Below are positions 49,834 to 59,796 of a DNA stretch of 64,000 nucleotides, one piece after another (position 1 is the first letter of the stretch; every line of letters begins with the position of its first letter). The stretch covers positions 55,732 to 119,731 of the forward strand of contig NZ_RHQM01000019.1 of assembly GCF_003935375.1 (NCBI RefSeq). The letters run 5' to 3'. Position numbers and translations under genes: made by a program. This DNA is from Stutzerimonas xanthomarina (lineage in GTDB: Bacteria > Pseudomonadota > Gammaproteobacteria > Pseudomonadales > Pseudomonadaceae). The notes below the pieces were generated by a model. The model did no database searches. It was not told the DNA's origin and was given only the letters and a program-made list of their open reading frames with translations.

Positions 49834-49938
49834 GCCGACCCCTGCCGGCGCGGCGACGCCCGCTGGCGGGTATAAACTTGCTTTCCTGCGCCGCGCGACG
49901 CGCGCGCTCGATCTGCCGCCTACTGAAGGGCCGTTGAT

Positions 49939-51024
49939 ATGAAAATTGGTGTGATCGGTGGCGGCCAGCTGGGCCGCATGCTGGCCCTGGCGGGCACTCC
50001 GCTGGGCATGAGCTTCGCCTTCCTCGACCCGGCACCGGATGCCTGCGCCCAGGCCCTCGGTGAGCACATCCGCGCCGACTACGACGACAAGGACCACCTG
50101 CGCCGGCTGGCCGACGAGGTGGATCTGGTGACCTTCGAGTTCGAGAGCGTACCGGCTGAAACCGTGGCCTTTCTCTCGCAGTTCGTGCCGGTCTACCCGA
50201 GCGCCGAATCGCTGCGCATCGCCCGTGATCGCTGGTTCGAGAAATCCATGTTCAAGGATCTCGGCATTCCCACCCCGGAGTTCGCCGATATCCAGTCCCA
50301 GGCCGACCTCGACGCCGCGGTGGCCAGCATCGGCCTGCCAGCCGTGCTCAAGACCCGCACCCTGGGTTACGACGGCAAGGGCCAGAAGCTGCTGCGCAAG
50401 CCGGCCGATGTGAGCAATGCCTTCGCCGAGCTGGGCAGCGTGCCGTGCATCCTCGAGGGCTTCGTGCCCTTCACCGGGGAAGTCTCGCTGATCGCCGTGC
50501 GCGGCCGCGACGGCGAAACCTGCTTCTATCCGCTGGTGCACAACAGCCACGAGAGCGGCATCTTGCGGCTGTCGGTGGCCAGTAGTAATCATCCGCTGCA
50601 GGCGCTGGCCGAGGATTATGTCGGTCGTGTGCTCAAGCAGCTCGACTACGTTGGCGTGCTGGCCTTCGAGTTCTTCGAGGTCGATGGCGGCCTGAAGGCC
50701 AACGAGATCGCCCCGCGCGTGCACAACTCCGGGCACTGGACCATCGAAGGCGCCGAGTGCAGCCAGTTCGAGAACCACCTGCGTGCCGTCGCCGGTCTGC
50801 CGCTGGGCTCGACCGCCAAGCTGGGCGAGAGCGCCATGCTCAACTTCATTGGTGAAGTTCCGCCGGTGGAAAAGGTCATCGCCATCGAGGATTGCCATCT
50901 GCATCACTACGGCAAGGCCTTCAAGGTCGGACGCAAAGTTGGCCACGCCACCCTGCGCTGCCCCGATCGCGCCACCCTCGACCGGCAGATCACCGCCGTA
51001 GAGACGCTGATCCCGCATTCCTGA
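49939..51024 (+). CDS. purK: N5-carboxyaminoimidazole ribonucleotide synthase
   Basis: 361-residue ATP-grasp enzyme making N5-CAIR from AIR, ATP and bicarbonate. It starts MKIGVIGGGQLGRMLALAGTPLGM and continues with TFEFESVPAETV, KTRTLGYDGKGQKLL (ATP-binding Lys), GFVPFTGEVSLIAVRG, and EIAPRVHNSGHWTIEGAECSQFENHLRA, all typical of PurK. The length is normal. It is co-directional with purE. This enzyme, like pyruvate carboxylase, uses bicarbonate. Confidence 0.96.
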   Translation: MKIGVIGGGQLGRMLALAGTPLGMSFAFLDPAPDACAQALGEHIRADYDDKDHLRRLADEVDLVTFEFESVPAETVAFLSQFVPVYPSAESLRIARDRWFEKSMFKDLGIPTPEFADIQSQADLDAAVASIGLPAVLKTRTLGYDGKGQKLLRKPADVSNAFAELGSVPCILEGFVPFTGEVSLIAVRGRDGETCFYPLVHNSHESGILRLSVASSNHPLQALAEDYVGRVLKQLDYVGVLAFEFFEVDGGLKANEIAPRVHNSGHWTIEGAECSQFENHLRAVAGLPLGSTAKLGESAMLNFIGEVPPVEKVIAIEDCHLHHYGKAFKVGRKVGHATLRCPDRATLDRQITAVETLIPHS

Positions 51025-51109
51025 CGCCCGGCCGTCAGGCTTCGGCGAACGGTGACAGAGCCCTCGGGTCCGATTGGTTACCCACCTTTCGGACCTCAGG
51101 AGCTTATCC

Positions 51110-51361
51110 ATGGGCATCATCGGCACCATCATCATCGGCCTCATCGTTGGCCTCATCGCGCGTTTCCTCAAGCCCGGCGACGACAGCATGGGCTGGATCA
51201 TGACCATCCTGCTCGGTATCGGCGGCTCGCTGCTGGCGACCTATGGCGGACAGGCGCTCGGTCTGTACCAGGCGGGCGAGGGCGCAGGCTTTATCGGCGC
51301 GGTGGTCGGTGCGATCATCCTGCTGGTCATCTACGGCATGATCACCAGCCGCAAACATTGA
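51110..51361 (+). CDS. GlsB/YeaQ/YmgE family stress-associated membrane protein
   Basis: 83-residue protein made of three hydrophobic helices: GIIGTIIIGLIVGLIARFL, MGWIMTILLGIGGSLLATYGG, and AGFIGAVVGAIILLVIYGMI. The motif ARFLKPGDDSMG between helices 1 and 2 is the family hallmark (RxxxPG). AGGAG lies before the ATG at 51110. Members are induced by stress in several bacteria, but the biochemical role is unknown. The gene is co-directional with purEK, 85 bases downstream. Confidence 0.9.
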   Translation: MGIIGTIIIGLIVGLIARFLKPGDDSMGWIMTILLGIGGSLLATYGGQALGLYQAGEGAGFIGAVVGAIILLVIYGMITSRKH

Positions 51362-51412
51362 TCCACCGGGGGCCGCGCCCAGTGGCCCCGTTCTCTCTCA
51401 TGTAGTTGCCTT

Positions 51413-51949
51413 ATGCGCACATTCGTCCTCTCGCTGCTCTGCTGTCTCGCACTTGTTTCCCACGCCCAGGCCACGCCGCCCGAACTCGACTGGCTCGAGC
51501 TGATGCCGCCCGAGGACCGCCAGGCGCTGGAGGAAATGCCCGAAATCGACCACTCGACGCCGGAAGATGCCGGCTTCAGCGATCAGGGCGGGCTGAAGCA
51601 GGACGCCGGGCTGCCGGCGGTGATGTACTCGGCCAAGACCGTCGCCGAACTGAATGGCCGCGAGATCCGTCTGGGCGGCTATCCGGTGCCGCTGGAGAGC
51701 GACGCGCGCGGGCGCAGCACCGAGTTCTTCCTGGTGCCCTATCCGGGCGCCTGCATTCACGTACCGCCGCCGCCGCCGAACCAGATCGTGCTGGTGCGCT
51801 ACCCGAAGGGCATCGCCCTGGAGGACATCTACGCGCCGCTGTGGGTGGACGGTCGCCTGCAGATCGAGCCGGTCAGCAACGAGCTGGCCGATGCCGCCTA
51901 TGCACTGGAAGCGGCGGCAGTCGAACTGGTCGACGAAAGCGACCTCTGA
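51413..51949 (+). CDS. Exported DUF3299 protein
   Basis: 178-residue secreted protein with signal peptide MRTFVLSLLCCLALVSHAQA. The mature part contains LDWLELMPPEDRQALEEMP and the conserved core LGGYPVPLE...TEFFLVPYPGACIHVPPPPPNQIV of DUF3299. Pseudomonas members are often annotated as putative lipoproteins, though here no clear lipobox is seen (CC in the signal core). The family has been noted near metal or heme transport genes in some genomes; no such context exists here. Function unknown. Confidence 0.85.
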   Translation: MRTFVLSLLCCLALVSHAQATPPELDWLELMPPEDRQALEEMPEIDHSTPEDAGFSDQGGLKQDAGLPAVMYSAKTVAELNGREIRLGGYPVPLESDARGRSTEFFLVPYPGACIHVPPPPPNQIVLVRYPKGIALEDIYAPLWVDGRLQIEPVSNELADAAYALEAAAVELVDESDL

Positions 51950-51959
51950 GGCACCGGTC

Positions 51960-52643
51960 ATGGCGCTGCCCACTGAACTCCGTCAGGCGCTACGCGACCT
52001 CGCCGCGCACACCGATGGCATCGATCTGCCGGTCTACCAGGCATTCGAACGTGATCCACAGGAGCCGATCATCGGGCTTGGCGAAGCCGATGCGGCTATC
52101 TGCTTCTTCGGACGCGACCCCGGCCGCGAAGAGATACGCCATGGCGAGCCCTTCATCGGCTCCGGCGGGCAGATCGTCCGCCGCGTGCTCTATCGCCACC
52201 TGCATGGCGAGCAGATGCCGGATTTCGAGGCGGGGCGGGCGCTGGGGCGGCACTACTTCTGGATCAACACCGTGCCGTACAAGCCGGTCGGCAACAAGGC
52301 CTGGTCGATGGCAGTCAAGCGCCGCTTCCATCCGCTGATGCGCCAGTTGCTGGTGGACAACTGGCGCGGGCGGCACATCATCACCCTCGGGCGCGAGGCG
52401 TTCCTCTGGTTCGGCATCGACCAGCCGCGTGAGACGCGCCAGCGCCTGCAAGACTTCTGGCAGCGTGAGGACCGCTTCACCGCCAGCGTCGACGTCGAGC
52501 TACAGGACGAGCAGGGGCGGGCCCGAACCTTCACCCTGCACCCGCTGCCGCATCCCTCGCCGTTGAACCAGACCTGGTTCAAGCGCTTCCCGGTCCTGCT
52601 CAAGGCGCGCCTGCGCCAGCTCGACGAAAAACCAGCCCGTTAG
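51960..52643 (+). CDS. Uracil-DNA glycosylase superfamily protein
   Basis: 227-residue protein of the UDG superfamily. The first motif reads ICFFGRDPGREEIRHGEPFIGSGGQIVRRVL, like the GxDPG...G-G pattern of families 4-6, and the second is HPLPHPSPLNQTWFKRFP, matching the HPSPxN-type motif. It may remove damaged bases, but the acid/base residues of classical UDG are not certain. The ATG at 51960 follows the DUF3299 gene by ten bases. The TAG stop is contributed by the end of an inserted repeat element. Confidence 0.8.
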   Translation: MALPTELRQALRDLAAHTDGIDLPVYQAFERDPQEPIIGLGEADAAICFFGRDPGREEIRHGEPFIGSGGQIVRRVLYRHLHGEQMPDFEAGRALGRHYFWINTVPYKPVGNKAWSMAVKRRFHPLMRQLLVDNWRGRHIITLGREAFLWFGIDQPRETRQRLQDFWQREDRFTASVDVELQDEQGRARTFTLHPLPHPSPLNQTWFKRFPVLLKARLRQLDEKPAR

Positions 52644-52743
52644 TGGCCTTTGCTAAGTTCAGTTGGTCAATTTCGGCGCCATGGCCCCGATACTGTGTTG
52701 CTGCTCATCCGAACTTGCCTCAACCTACCCACCGCACAGGCCG

Positions 52744-52746
<3 letters not shown>
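52641..52746. mobile_element. MITE-like element, copy 2 (106 bp), supplies two stop codons
   Basis: The element starts TAGTGGCCT and ends AGGCCGCTA, terminal inverted repeats with one mismatch. The interior matches the copy at 46.5 kb apart from a deletion of about 55 bases and scattered substitutions. It fills the gap between the convergent UDG-like gene and ldhA. Its left TAG is the UDG-like stop (52641-52643) and its right CTA, read on the minus strand, is the ldhA stop (52746-52744). Confidence 0.75.
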
Positions 52747-53733
<987 letters not shown>

Positions 53734-53841
53734 GTGAGCCTCGCGATAAGGGGCGACTACCGACAGGGTGCGACAGTTGCCCGCCGCGGCCAAGTCGCTT
53801 CTGTCGCCCGATATGACCGCGAGTCGACGCGGCGGCGCGCA

Positions 53842-54828
53842 TCAGCCCGCGCGCAGCGCCTGCCCCTTGGGCTGGAAGTACAGCGTGCTGCCGCGTCGCA
53901 CGCCTACCAGGCTGGCGTGGTCATTGCCGACCTCCGCTTCGATCGGCTCGGCTTGCCCAGCGACCTTCAGCGTGACCCGGGTAAGCGCACCAAGCGGACG
54001 GATGTCGCGCACCTCGCCGGCTAGGTGCTCGGCCACCGCTTCGCGGCTCAGGGAAACCTCATGCGGGCGGAACAGCACGCTGCGCTGTTCATCCAGCTGC
54101 AGGCGATTGGCGTCGCCGAGGAAGTGGTAGACGAACTCGCTGGCGGGGTTGGCGTAGACCTCCGCCGGCGTGCCGATCTGCTCGACCACACCCTTGTTCA
54201 TCACCACGATGCGGTCGGCGACCTCCATCGCTTCCTCCTGGTCATGGGTGACGAATACTGAGGTCAGGTGCACGTCTTCGTGCAGCCGTGCCAGCCAGCG
54301 GCGCAGCTCCTTGCGCACCTTGGCGTCCAGTGCGCCGAACGGCTCGTCGAGCAACAGCACTTTCGGCTCGACCGCCAGTGCGCGCGCCAGGGCGATACGC
54401 TGTCGCTGGCCGCCGGAGAGCTGCTCCGGGTAGCGGTCGGCCAGCCAGTCGAGCTGCACGAGGCCGAGCAGTTCGCGGACTTTTTCGGCGATGACCGCTT
54501 CGCTCGGGCGTTGCTTCTTGGGCTTCATGCGCAGGCCGAAGGCCACGTTGTCAAACACGGTCATATGGCGGAACAGGGCGTAATGCTGGAAGACGAAACC
54601 GACGTTGCGGTCGCGCACATCGCGGCTGGAGACATCCTCGCCATGGAAGACAATGCTGCCGCTGTCTGGTGTTTCCAGCCCGGCGATGATGCGCAGCAGG
54701 CTTGTCTTGCCGCAGCCTGACGGGCCGAGCAGAGCGACCAGTTCACCGCTCTGGATATGCAGGTTGATCGCGTTCAGTGCCTGGAACTGGCCGAAACGCT
54801 TGTTGATGTTGCTGATTTCGATCGACAT
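53842..54828 (-). CDS. cysA: Sulfate/thiosulfate ABC transporter ATP-binding protein
   Basis: 328-residue ATPase of the sulfate importer. Walker [12 protein letters not shown] near 37, signature [15 protein letters not shown], Walker [13 protein letters not shown]-loop [14 protein letters not shown], and a C-terminal TOBE-like region with the CysA-type end ([14 protein letters not shown]...). It is coupled to cysW; ATGs at 54834 (overlapping the cysW stop as ATGA) and 54828 are both possible, and GAGGA spacing favours 54828. It is the last gene of sbp-cysT-cysW-cysA. Confidence 0.95.
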   Translation of the reverse strand: MSIEISNINKRFGQFQALNAINLHIQSGELVALLGPSGCGKTSLLRIIAGLETPDSGSIVFHGEDVSSRDVRDRNVGFVFQHYALFRHMTVFDNVAFGLRMKPKKQRPSEAVIAEKVRELLGLVQLDWLADRYPEQLSGGQRQRIALARALAVEPKVLLLDEPFGALDAKVRKELRRWLARLHEDVHLTSVFVTHDQEEAMEVADRIVVMNKGVVEQIGTPAEVYANPASEFVYHFLGDANRLQLDEQRSVLFRPHEVSLSREAVAEHLAGEVRDIRPLGALTRVTLKVAGQAEPIEAEVGNDHASLVGVRRGSTLYFQPKGQALRAG

Positions 54829-54830
54829 GG

Positions 54831-55706
54831 TCATTCCTCGGCGTTGGCGTGCAGGCGGGCGATACGCGATTCGCTCCACTGCTTGAGCAGCAGGATCACC
54901 AGCGCCAGGCCCAGCAGCAGGCTGGCCACGCTGAACGCGGCGACGTGGTTGTATTCGTTGTAGAGAATCTCGACGTGCAGCGGCAGGGTGTTGGTCAGCC
55001 CGCGGATATGCCCGGAGACCACTGACACCGCGCCGAACTCGCCCATTGCCCGCGCGGTGCAGAGCACCACGCCGTAGATCAGGCCCCATTTGATGTTCGG
55101 CAGGGTGATGTGCCAGAACATCTGCCAGCCGCTGGCGCCGAGCAGTCGCGCGGCTTCCTCTTCGGTACTGCCCTGTTCCTGCATCAGCGGGATCAGCTCG
55201 CGGGCGACGAAGGGCACGGTGACGAACAGCGTCGCCAGGACGATGCCCGGCACGGCGAAGACGATCTGGATATTGCGATCACTCAGCCACTCGCCGAAAT
55301 AGCCCTGGGTGCCGAACAAGAGCACGTAGATCAGGCCGGCGATGACCGGGGAGACCGAGAACGGCAGGTCTATCAGGGTCACCAGCAGGCTCTTGCCGCG
55401 GAACTCGTACTTGCTCACGCACCAGGCGGCGGCGACGCCGAACACCAGATTGAGCGGCACCGAGATGCCCACGGCAAGCAGGGTGAGCTTGAGCGCCGCC
55501 AGGGCATCGGGCTCGAGGATCGCCGTGAAGAAGGTGCCGACCCCTTGCTTGAAGGCCTCGCCGAGGACGATCAAGAGCGGCAGCAGAAGGAACAGCGCGA
55601 AGGTCAGCCAGGCCGCGCCGATCAATAGCCGGCGGGCCGTTTGCTTGCCGCGACGGGTAGTGGTGGCGCGGGCATTCGCCGACACGGGCAGGGAAGCGGT
55701 AGTCAT
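54831..55706 (-). CDS. cysW: Sulfate/thiosulfate ABC transporter permease CysW
   Basis: 291-residue inner-membrane permease with six predicted helices. The EAA-type cytoplasmic loop [39 protein letters not shown] is the coupling site for CysA. The start at 55706 ([14 protein letters not shown]) is preceded by GAGGAGG. Ten bases separate it from cysT. It works as a heterodimer with CysT. Confidence 0.94.
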   Translation of the reverse strand: MTTASLPVSANARATTTRRGKQTARRLLIGAAWLTFALFLLLPLLIVLGEAFKQGVGTFFTAILEPDALAALKLTLLAVGISVPLNLVFGVAAAWCVSKYEFRGKSLLVTLIDLPFSVSPVIAGLIYVLLFGTQGYFGEWLSDRNIQIVFAVPGIVLATLFVTVPFVARELIPLMQEQGSTEEEAARLLGASGWQMFWHITLPNIKWGLIYGVVLCTARAMGEFGAVSVVSGHIRGLTNTLPLHVEILYNEYNHVAAFSVASLLLGLALVILLLKQWSESRIARLHANAEE

Positions 55707-55716
55707 GCTGGCCTCC

Positions 55717-56535
55717 TCAGCCGTGGGCAATGCGGCGCTGCAGCAGGTTGATCGCCAGCAGCAGGATGAAAGACACCACCAGCATCAGCACGCCGATGGC
55801 CGTGGCGCCGGCGTAGTCGTACTGATCCAGCTTGACCATGATCAGCAGCGGCAGGATCTCGGTCTTCATCGGCATGTTGCCGGCAATGAAGATCACCGAG
55901 CCGTACTCACCGACGCCGCGGGCAAAGGCCAGGGCGAAGCCGGTCAGCCAGGCGGGCAGCAGCGCTGGCAGGAGCACATGGCGAACAACCTGCAGTGGAC
56001 GCGCGCCAAGGCAGGCCGCGGCTTCTTCGACTTCCCGAGGGATATCGGCGAGCACCGGCTGGAGGGTGCGCACCACGAAGGGCAGGGTCACGAAGGTCAG
56101 TGCCAGGGTGATGCCCAGCGGGCTGTAGGCGATCTTGAAGCCCATCTGCGTGGCGAACTGGCCGACCGGTCCGTTCGGCGCGTACAGCGCAGTGAGGGCA
56201 ATGCCTGCCACCGCGGTCGGAAGGGCGAAAGGCAGGTCGATCATCGCCTCGATGATCTTGCGGCCGGGGAAGCGATAGCGCACCAGCACCCAGGCCAGCA
56301 GCGTGCCGATCACGCCATTGAGCACGGCGGCAGCGAAGGCGGTGCCAAAGCTCAGCTTCAGCGCCGCCAGCACGCGCGGCGCGCTGACGATGGCGATGAA
56401 CTGCGCCCACGAGAGTTCGGTGGTCTTGAGAAACAGCGCACCCAGGGGAATCAGCACCAACAGGCTGAGGTACACCAGGGTGTAGCCCAGCGTCAGCCCG
56501 AAGCCGGGTATGACGGAGGTAGATCGGCTAGACAT
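55717..56535 (-). CDS. cysT: Sulfate/thiosulfate ABC transporter permease CysT (CysU)
   Basis: 272-residue permease, [36 protein letters not shown] at the start, six helices, and the coupling loop [60 protein letters not shown]. The ATG at 56535 has only a weak ribosome-binding site. About 300 bases containing a REP-like repeat separate it from sbp, so sbp may be expressed more strongly than the membrane genes. Confidence 0.94.
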   Translation of the reverse strand: MSSRSTSVIPGFGLTLGYTLVYLSLLVLIPLGALFLKTTELSWAQFIAIVSAPRVLAALKLSFGTAFAAAVLNGVIGTLLAWVLVRYRFPGRKIIEAMIDLPFALPTAVAGIALTALYAPNGPVGQFATQMGFKIAYSPLGITLALTFVTLPFVVRTLQPVLADIPREVEEAAACLGARPLQVVRHVLLPALLPAWLTGFALAFARGVGEYGSVIFIAGNMPMKTEILPLLIMVKLDQYDYAGATAIGVLMLVVSFILLLAINLLQRRIAHG

Positions 56536-56582
56536 GTTCGAGGCTCGGTCGGTTTGGCGTAATGGCCAAAAAACTGGAAGAC

Positions 56583-56690
56583 CGTAGGGTGGAAAACGCG
56601 CGAAGCGATTTTCCACGCGCACACGCCCGAGCCTGCCGTATGCGGGCCAGCGCCTCGGACGCGTGGATGGCTTCGGCCATCCACCCTACG
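56583..56690. repeat. REP/BIME-like paired hairpin between sbp and cysT
   Basis: The 108-base unit is bounded by CGTAGGGTGGA and TCCACCCTACG. Inside are two hairpins: GTGGAAAA...TTTTCCAC on the left and GTGGATGG CTTC GGCCATCCAC on the right. This is the kind of dispersed palindromic repeat common in pseudomonads. In the 296-base intergenic gap it could stabilise the sbp mRNA or attenuate readthrough into cysTWA. Only one copy is seen in the window. Confidence 0.75.
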
Positions 56691-56831
56691 AACTTTCGTG
56701 CAATGTGTCGGCTGAAGCGTCACGAGCGCAGCTCAGGCAAGGCGAAGACAGGCGAGGGCCGCGGAGTTTACGGGCTGTAAATGAGCAGGCCCGAGCCGGT
56801 CTTCAACGCAGCATGAGCAAGCGCAGTAGCT

Positions 56832-57830
56832 TCATTCGGTCAGATAGATCTGGTCGAAGATGCCGCCATCATTGAAGAACTTCGGCTGCGCGGCCTTCCA
56901 GCCACCAAAATCCCCGTCGATGGTGACCAGCTTCAGCGCCGGGAACTGATCCTTGAATTCGGCTGCCACGGCCTCGTTGCGTGGCCGGTAGAAGTTCTTC
57001 GCCGCAATGCGCTGGCCTTCCTCGCTGTACAGGTAGTTCAGATAGGCCTCGGCTAGCGCCCGCGTGCCCTTGCGCTCGACGTTCTTGTCCACCACGGCCA
57101 CCGGTGGCTCGGCAAGGATCGAAAGCGAAGGCGCGATGATCTCGAAGTCTTCACCGCCCTGTTCCTTCAGGGCCAGAAAGGCCTCGTTCTCCCAGGCCAG
57201 CAGCACGTCGCCGATGCCATTGTTGACGAAGGTGACGGTCGAGCCGCGGGCGCCGGTGTCCAGTACGGGCACGTTCTTGTACAGCGTCCCGACGAATTCC
57301 TGTGCTTGTTTCTCAGTGCCGTATTTCTGCTGCGCATAGGCCCAGGCGGCGAGGAAATTCCAGCGTGCGCCGCCGGAGGTCTTCGGGTTCGGCGTGATCA
57401 CCTCGACGCCCGGCTTGACCAGGTCGTCCCAGTCCTTGATGCCCTTCGGATTGCCCTTGCGCACTAGGAACACGATGGTCGAGGTATAGGGCGTGCTGGC
57501 GTCCGGCAGGCGGGTCTGCCAATCCTCGGGGATCAGTTTGCCGAGGCGATGCAGCTCGTCGATATCGCCCGCCAGTGCCAGGGTCACCACATCGGCGCGC
57601 AGACCATCAATGACGGCACGGGCCTGCTTGCCGGAGCCGCCATGGGACTGCTGGACCTTGATCGGCTCATGGCCCCGGGCCTGCCAGTGCTTGTTGAAGG
57701 CGTTGTTGAATTCGACATAGAGCTCGCGCGTCGGATCGTAGGACACGTTGAGCAGGGTATCGGCGGCCAGTGCGGGGCCGGCGAACAGCGCGCTCGCCAG
57801 GGCGGCGAGGGCGAAGCGACGAATGGACAT
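56832..57830 (-). CDS. sbp: Periplasmic sulfate-binding protein
   Basis: 332-residue receptor for sulfate (possibly thiosulfate). The signal peptide is [26 protein letters not shown], followed by the Sbp/CysP markers [62 protein letters not shown], and [23 protein letters not shown]. The ATG at 57830 has CAGGAG. It is the first gene of the transport operon, downstream of oscA and a possible leader peptide. Confidence 0.95.
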   Translation of the reverse strand: MSIRRFALAALASALFAGPALAADTLLNVSYDPTRELYVEFNNAFNKHWQARGHEPIKVQQSHGGSGKQARAVIDGLRADVVTLALAGDIDELHRLGKLIPEDWQTRLPDASTPYTSTIVFLVRKGNPKGIKDWDDLVKPGVEVITPNPKTSGGARWNFLAAWAYAQQKYGTEKQAQEFVGTLYKNVPVLDTGARGSTVTFVNNGIGDVLLAWENEAFLALKEQGGEDFEIIAPSLSILAEPPVAVVDKNVERKGTRALAEAYLNYLYSEEGQRIAAKNFYRPRNEAVAAEFKDQFPALKLVTIDGDFGGWKAAQPKFFNDGGIFDQIYLTE

Positions 57831-57979
57831 GGTGCAGCTCCTGAAAAAACTAATTTGTATGTGTTGGCGCATCAGGGGCGGTCGCTGAAATCACGCTGGA
57901 AGACAGGCAGGGCGAGGCAGAAGCAGCCTGGCGGGTTGCAACCTGGTCTAGCTGTGTCAGGCGGTTTTCAGTGACTCGA

Positions 57980-58045
57980 TTAGCTCCGCATTCGCGGACG
58001 ACAGCTGCAGTACCGGTGCGTGTTCATGGTCTCGGCTCGTTTCAT
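57980..58045 (-). CDS. Possible 21-residue Cys-containing leader peptide upstream of sbp
   Basis: A short frame MKRAETMNTHRYCSCRPRMRS lies between oscA and sbp, with a strong GGAGG seven bases before its ATG. It contains CysSerCys in an Arg-rich context and ends 150 bases before the sbp start. Position before a sulfate-uptake gene and the Cys codons suggest a translational sensor of cysteine supply, as with amino-acid leader peptides. No clear attenuator hairpin with a U tract was found by eye. Coding status is speculative. Confidence 0.4.
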   Translation of the reverse strand: MKRAETMNTHRYCSCRPRMRS

Positions 58046-58096
58046 GGTCACGCCCTCCGGTGGTCCAGTCGGGCTGATGGATGGGGTAGTTGGGGG

Positions 58097-58276
58097 TCAG
58101 GCGTTCTTGCCGGTCGGCTGCAGGCGGAACTTCTCCTTGCGCTCGATCTGCACGACCTGGCCGTTGTGCACGGTGATTTCAACCGAGCCGAACTTGAGGC
58201 CGCTCAGGGCACTGTTGATCTCGCGCAGGATGCTGGCTTCGTCCTGCCCCTCGAGGTTGCGAATGGTCGCGGTCAT
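58097..58276 (-). CDS. oscA: Small sulfur-starvation protein OscA (YezD/DUF2292 family)
   Basis: 59-residue protein: MTATIRNLEGQDEASILREI, then a helix-strand-strand pattern with LKFGSVEITVHNGQVVQIER and a basic end KEKFRLQPTGKNA. This matches the DUF2292/YezD family; in Pseudomonas the member OscA is encoded next to sbp and is required for use of organosulfur compounds and for chromate tolerance. GGAG seven bases before the ATG supports translation. It heads the sbp-cysTWA locus, preceded by AT-rich palindromes. The biochemical role is unknown. Confidence 0.88.
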   Translation of the reverse strand: MTATIRNLEGQDEASILREINSALSGLKFGSVEITVHNGQVVQIERKEKFRLQPTGKNA

Positions 58277-58362
58277 TGCTGTTCTCCGTGAAAGCCTTTC
58301 GTGACGACCGGAACGGCCGTAGCCAGCAAGGCGTGGAGCGGATCATACGTGTGGGCGAAATA

Positions 58363-58385
58363 TTCTTAAAAATATTGTTTAAGAA
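58363..58385. promoter_or_regulatory. AT-rich inverted repeat TTCTTAAA-N7-TTTAAGAA
   Basis: A perfect 8-bp inverted repeat 87 bases upstream of the oscA start, in a markedly AT-rich island of a GC-rich genome. Its position between oscA (-) and a hydrolase (+) suits a regulator site, perhaps CysB, but no consensus can be assigned with confidence. Confidence 0.5.
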
Positions 58386-58441
58386 CATTTATAGATCTTT
58401 ATGGAATAACAAGAAGATTCTTTATCAGGTGGCCTAATATT

Positions 58442-58481
58442 CTTAAAAAGAATAAATAAATAATCCTTTATTCTTTTTAAG
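58442..58481. promoter_or_regulatory. Perfect 15-bp AT-rich inverted repeat
   Basis: CTTAAAAAGAATAAA and TTTATTCTTTTTAAG are exact inverted repeats around a 10-base spacer. ATTCTTAAAAAGAAT at 58439-58453 is itself a palindrome and resembles the site at 58363. It lies 53 bases before the hydrolase ATG. It could be an operator shared by the divergent sulfur-related genes. Without a U tract after a GC stem it is not a typical terminator. Confidence 0.55.
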
Positions 58482-58533
58482 CGAATCGATCTGCTGCCTA
58501 GACTGGCCGCCATGAATCACAGGAGGCGCCGAT

Positions 58534-59109
58534 ATGCGCAGCATCCGATATCTGATCGTGCCGGGCTGGCACGGCTCGCCCGATGAGCACTGGCAGAGCC
58601 ATTGGCAACGCACCCTGCCGGGCAGTGCCCGAGTAGAGCAGCAGGACTGGCTCCTTCCGCGTCGTGAAGACTGGGTCGCCGAGCTGCAGCGCAGCATTGC
58701 CGCCCATGTCGAACCGGTCATTCTGGTTGCGCACAGCCTGGGCTGCATCACGGTTGCGCACTGGGCGGCTCAGGCACCTGCGCAGCTGCTGCAACGGGTG
58801 CGCGGCGCCCTGCTGGTGGCCCCAGCGGATGTCGAACGCAGCGGCTGCCCGGAACCCTTGCGCAACTTCGCCCCGATCCCTCGCCAGCCTTTGCCATTCG
58901 CCAGCCTGCTGATCGGCTCGGACAACGACATTGCCGCCAGTGCCGCGCGTGCCGTCGAGATGGGCCACGCCTGGGGCAGCGAGACCACGATCCTGGCCGG
59001 CGCCGGGCATATCAACGTGGCCTCCGGACATCGGCGCTGGGAGCAGGGCTTTGCCAGCCTGTACCGCTTGCAGAGCCGGATCGAGCGACAGGCGCAACGG
59101 CGCGCCTGA
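58534..59109 (+). CDS. RBBP9/YdeN-family serine hydrolase
   Basis: 191-residue alpha/beta hydrolase of the RBBP9/YdeN (DUF1234-like) type. It begins MRSIRYLIVPGWHGSPDEHW, with the characteristic GWxGSPxxHW; the nucleophile motif is VAHSLGCITVAHW (Ser about 69), the acid in LLIGSDNDIA, and the histidine in AGAGHINVASGHRRWEQG. The substrate is unknown. It stands between oscA and lsfA, both sulfur-starvation genes, and may be part of that response. Confidence 0.87.
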   Translation: MRSIRYLIVPGWHGSPDEHWQSHWQRTLPGSARVEQQDWLLPRREDWVAELQRSIAAHVEPVILVAHSLGCITVAHWAAQAPAQLLQRVRGALLVAPADVERSGCPEPLRNFAPIPRQPLPFASLLIGSDNDIAASAARAVEMGHAWGSETTILAGAGHINVASGHRRWEQGFASLYRLQSRIERQAQRRA

Positions 59110-59156
59110 ACCGCTATCAACCAATGCCGCAACCCACGCAAGAAAGGAGAACGAAA

Positions 59157-59795
59157 ATGAGCATCCGCCTCGGCGACATCGCCCCCGATTTCGAACAGGA
59201 TTCCAGCGAAGGCCGCATCCGCTTCCACGAGTGGCTGGGTGACAGCTGGGGTGTGCTGTTCTCGCACCCGGCCGACTTCACCCCGGTGTGCACCACCGAA
59301 CTGGGCTTCACCGCCAAGCTGAAGGACGAGTTCGCCAAGCGCAACGTCAAGGCCATCGCCCTGTCCGTGGACCCGGTGGATTCGCACATCAAGTGGATCG
59401 ACGACATCAACGAGACGCAGAACACCCGCGTCAACTTCCCCATCCTGGCTGACGCCGATCGCAAGGTCTCCGAGCTGTACGACCTGATTCATCCCAATGC
59501 CAACGACACCCTGACGGTGCGCTCATTGTTCGTCATCGACCCGAACAAGAAGGTGCGTCTGACCATCACCTACCCGGCGAGCACCGGGCGCAACTTCCAC
59601 GAGATCCTGCGGGTGATCGATTCGTTGCAGCTCACTGACAACCACAAGGTCGCCACCCCGGCCAACTGGCAGGACGGCGACGAGGTGGTGATCGTGCCCT
59701 CGCTCAAGGACGAGGAGGAGATCAAGCAGCGCTTTCCCAAGGGCTATCGCGCGGTCAAGCCGTACCTGCGCCTGACCCCGCAACCTAACCGCTGA
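59157..59795 (+). CDS. lsfA: 1-Cys peroxiredoxin LsfA (Prx6 type)
   Basis: 212-residue peroxiredoxin of the 1-Cys Prx6 class. The peroxidatic cysteine lies in HPADFTPVCTTELG (Cys45 region), with the catalytic Arg in the later RSLFVIDP context and the long C-terminal domain (VATPANWQDGDEVVIVPSLKDEEEIKQRFPKGYRAVKPYLRLTPQ). LsfA was named in Pseudomonas for induction by sulfate limitation, which fits this locus. The ATG at 59157 has AGGAG. The stop is followed after one base by a remnant of another gene. Confidence 0.93.
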   Translation: MSIRLGDIAPDFEQDSSEGRIRFHEWLGDSWGVLFSHPADFTPVCTTELGFTAKLKDEFAKRNVKAIALSVDPVDSHIKWIDDINETQNTRVNFPILADADRKVSELYDLIHPNANDTLTVRSLFVIDPNKKVRLTITYPASTGRNFHEILRVIDSLQLTDNHKVATPANWQDGDEVVIVPSLKDEEEIKQRFPKGYRAVKPYLRLTPQPNR

Positions 59796-59796
59796 G

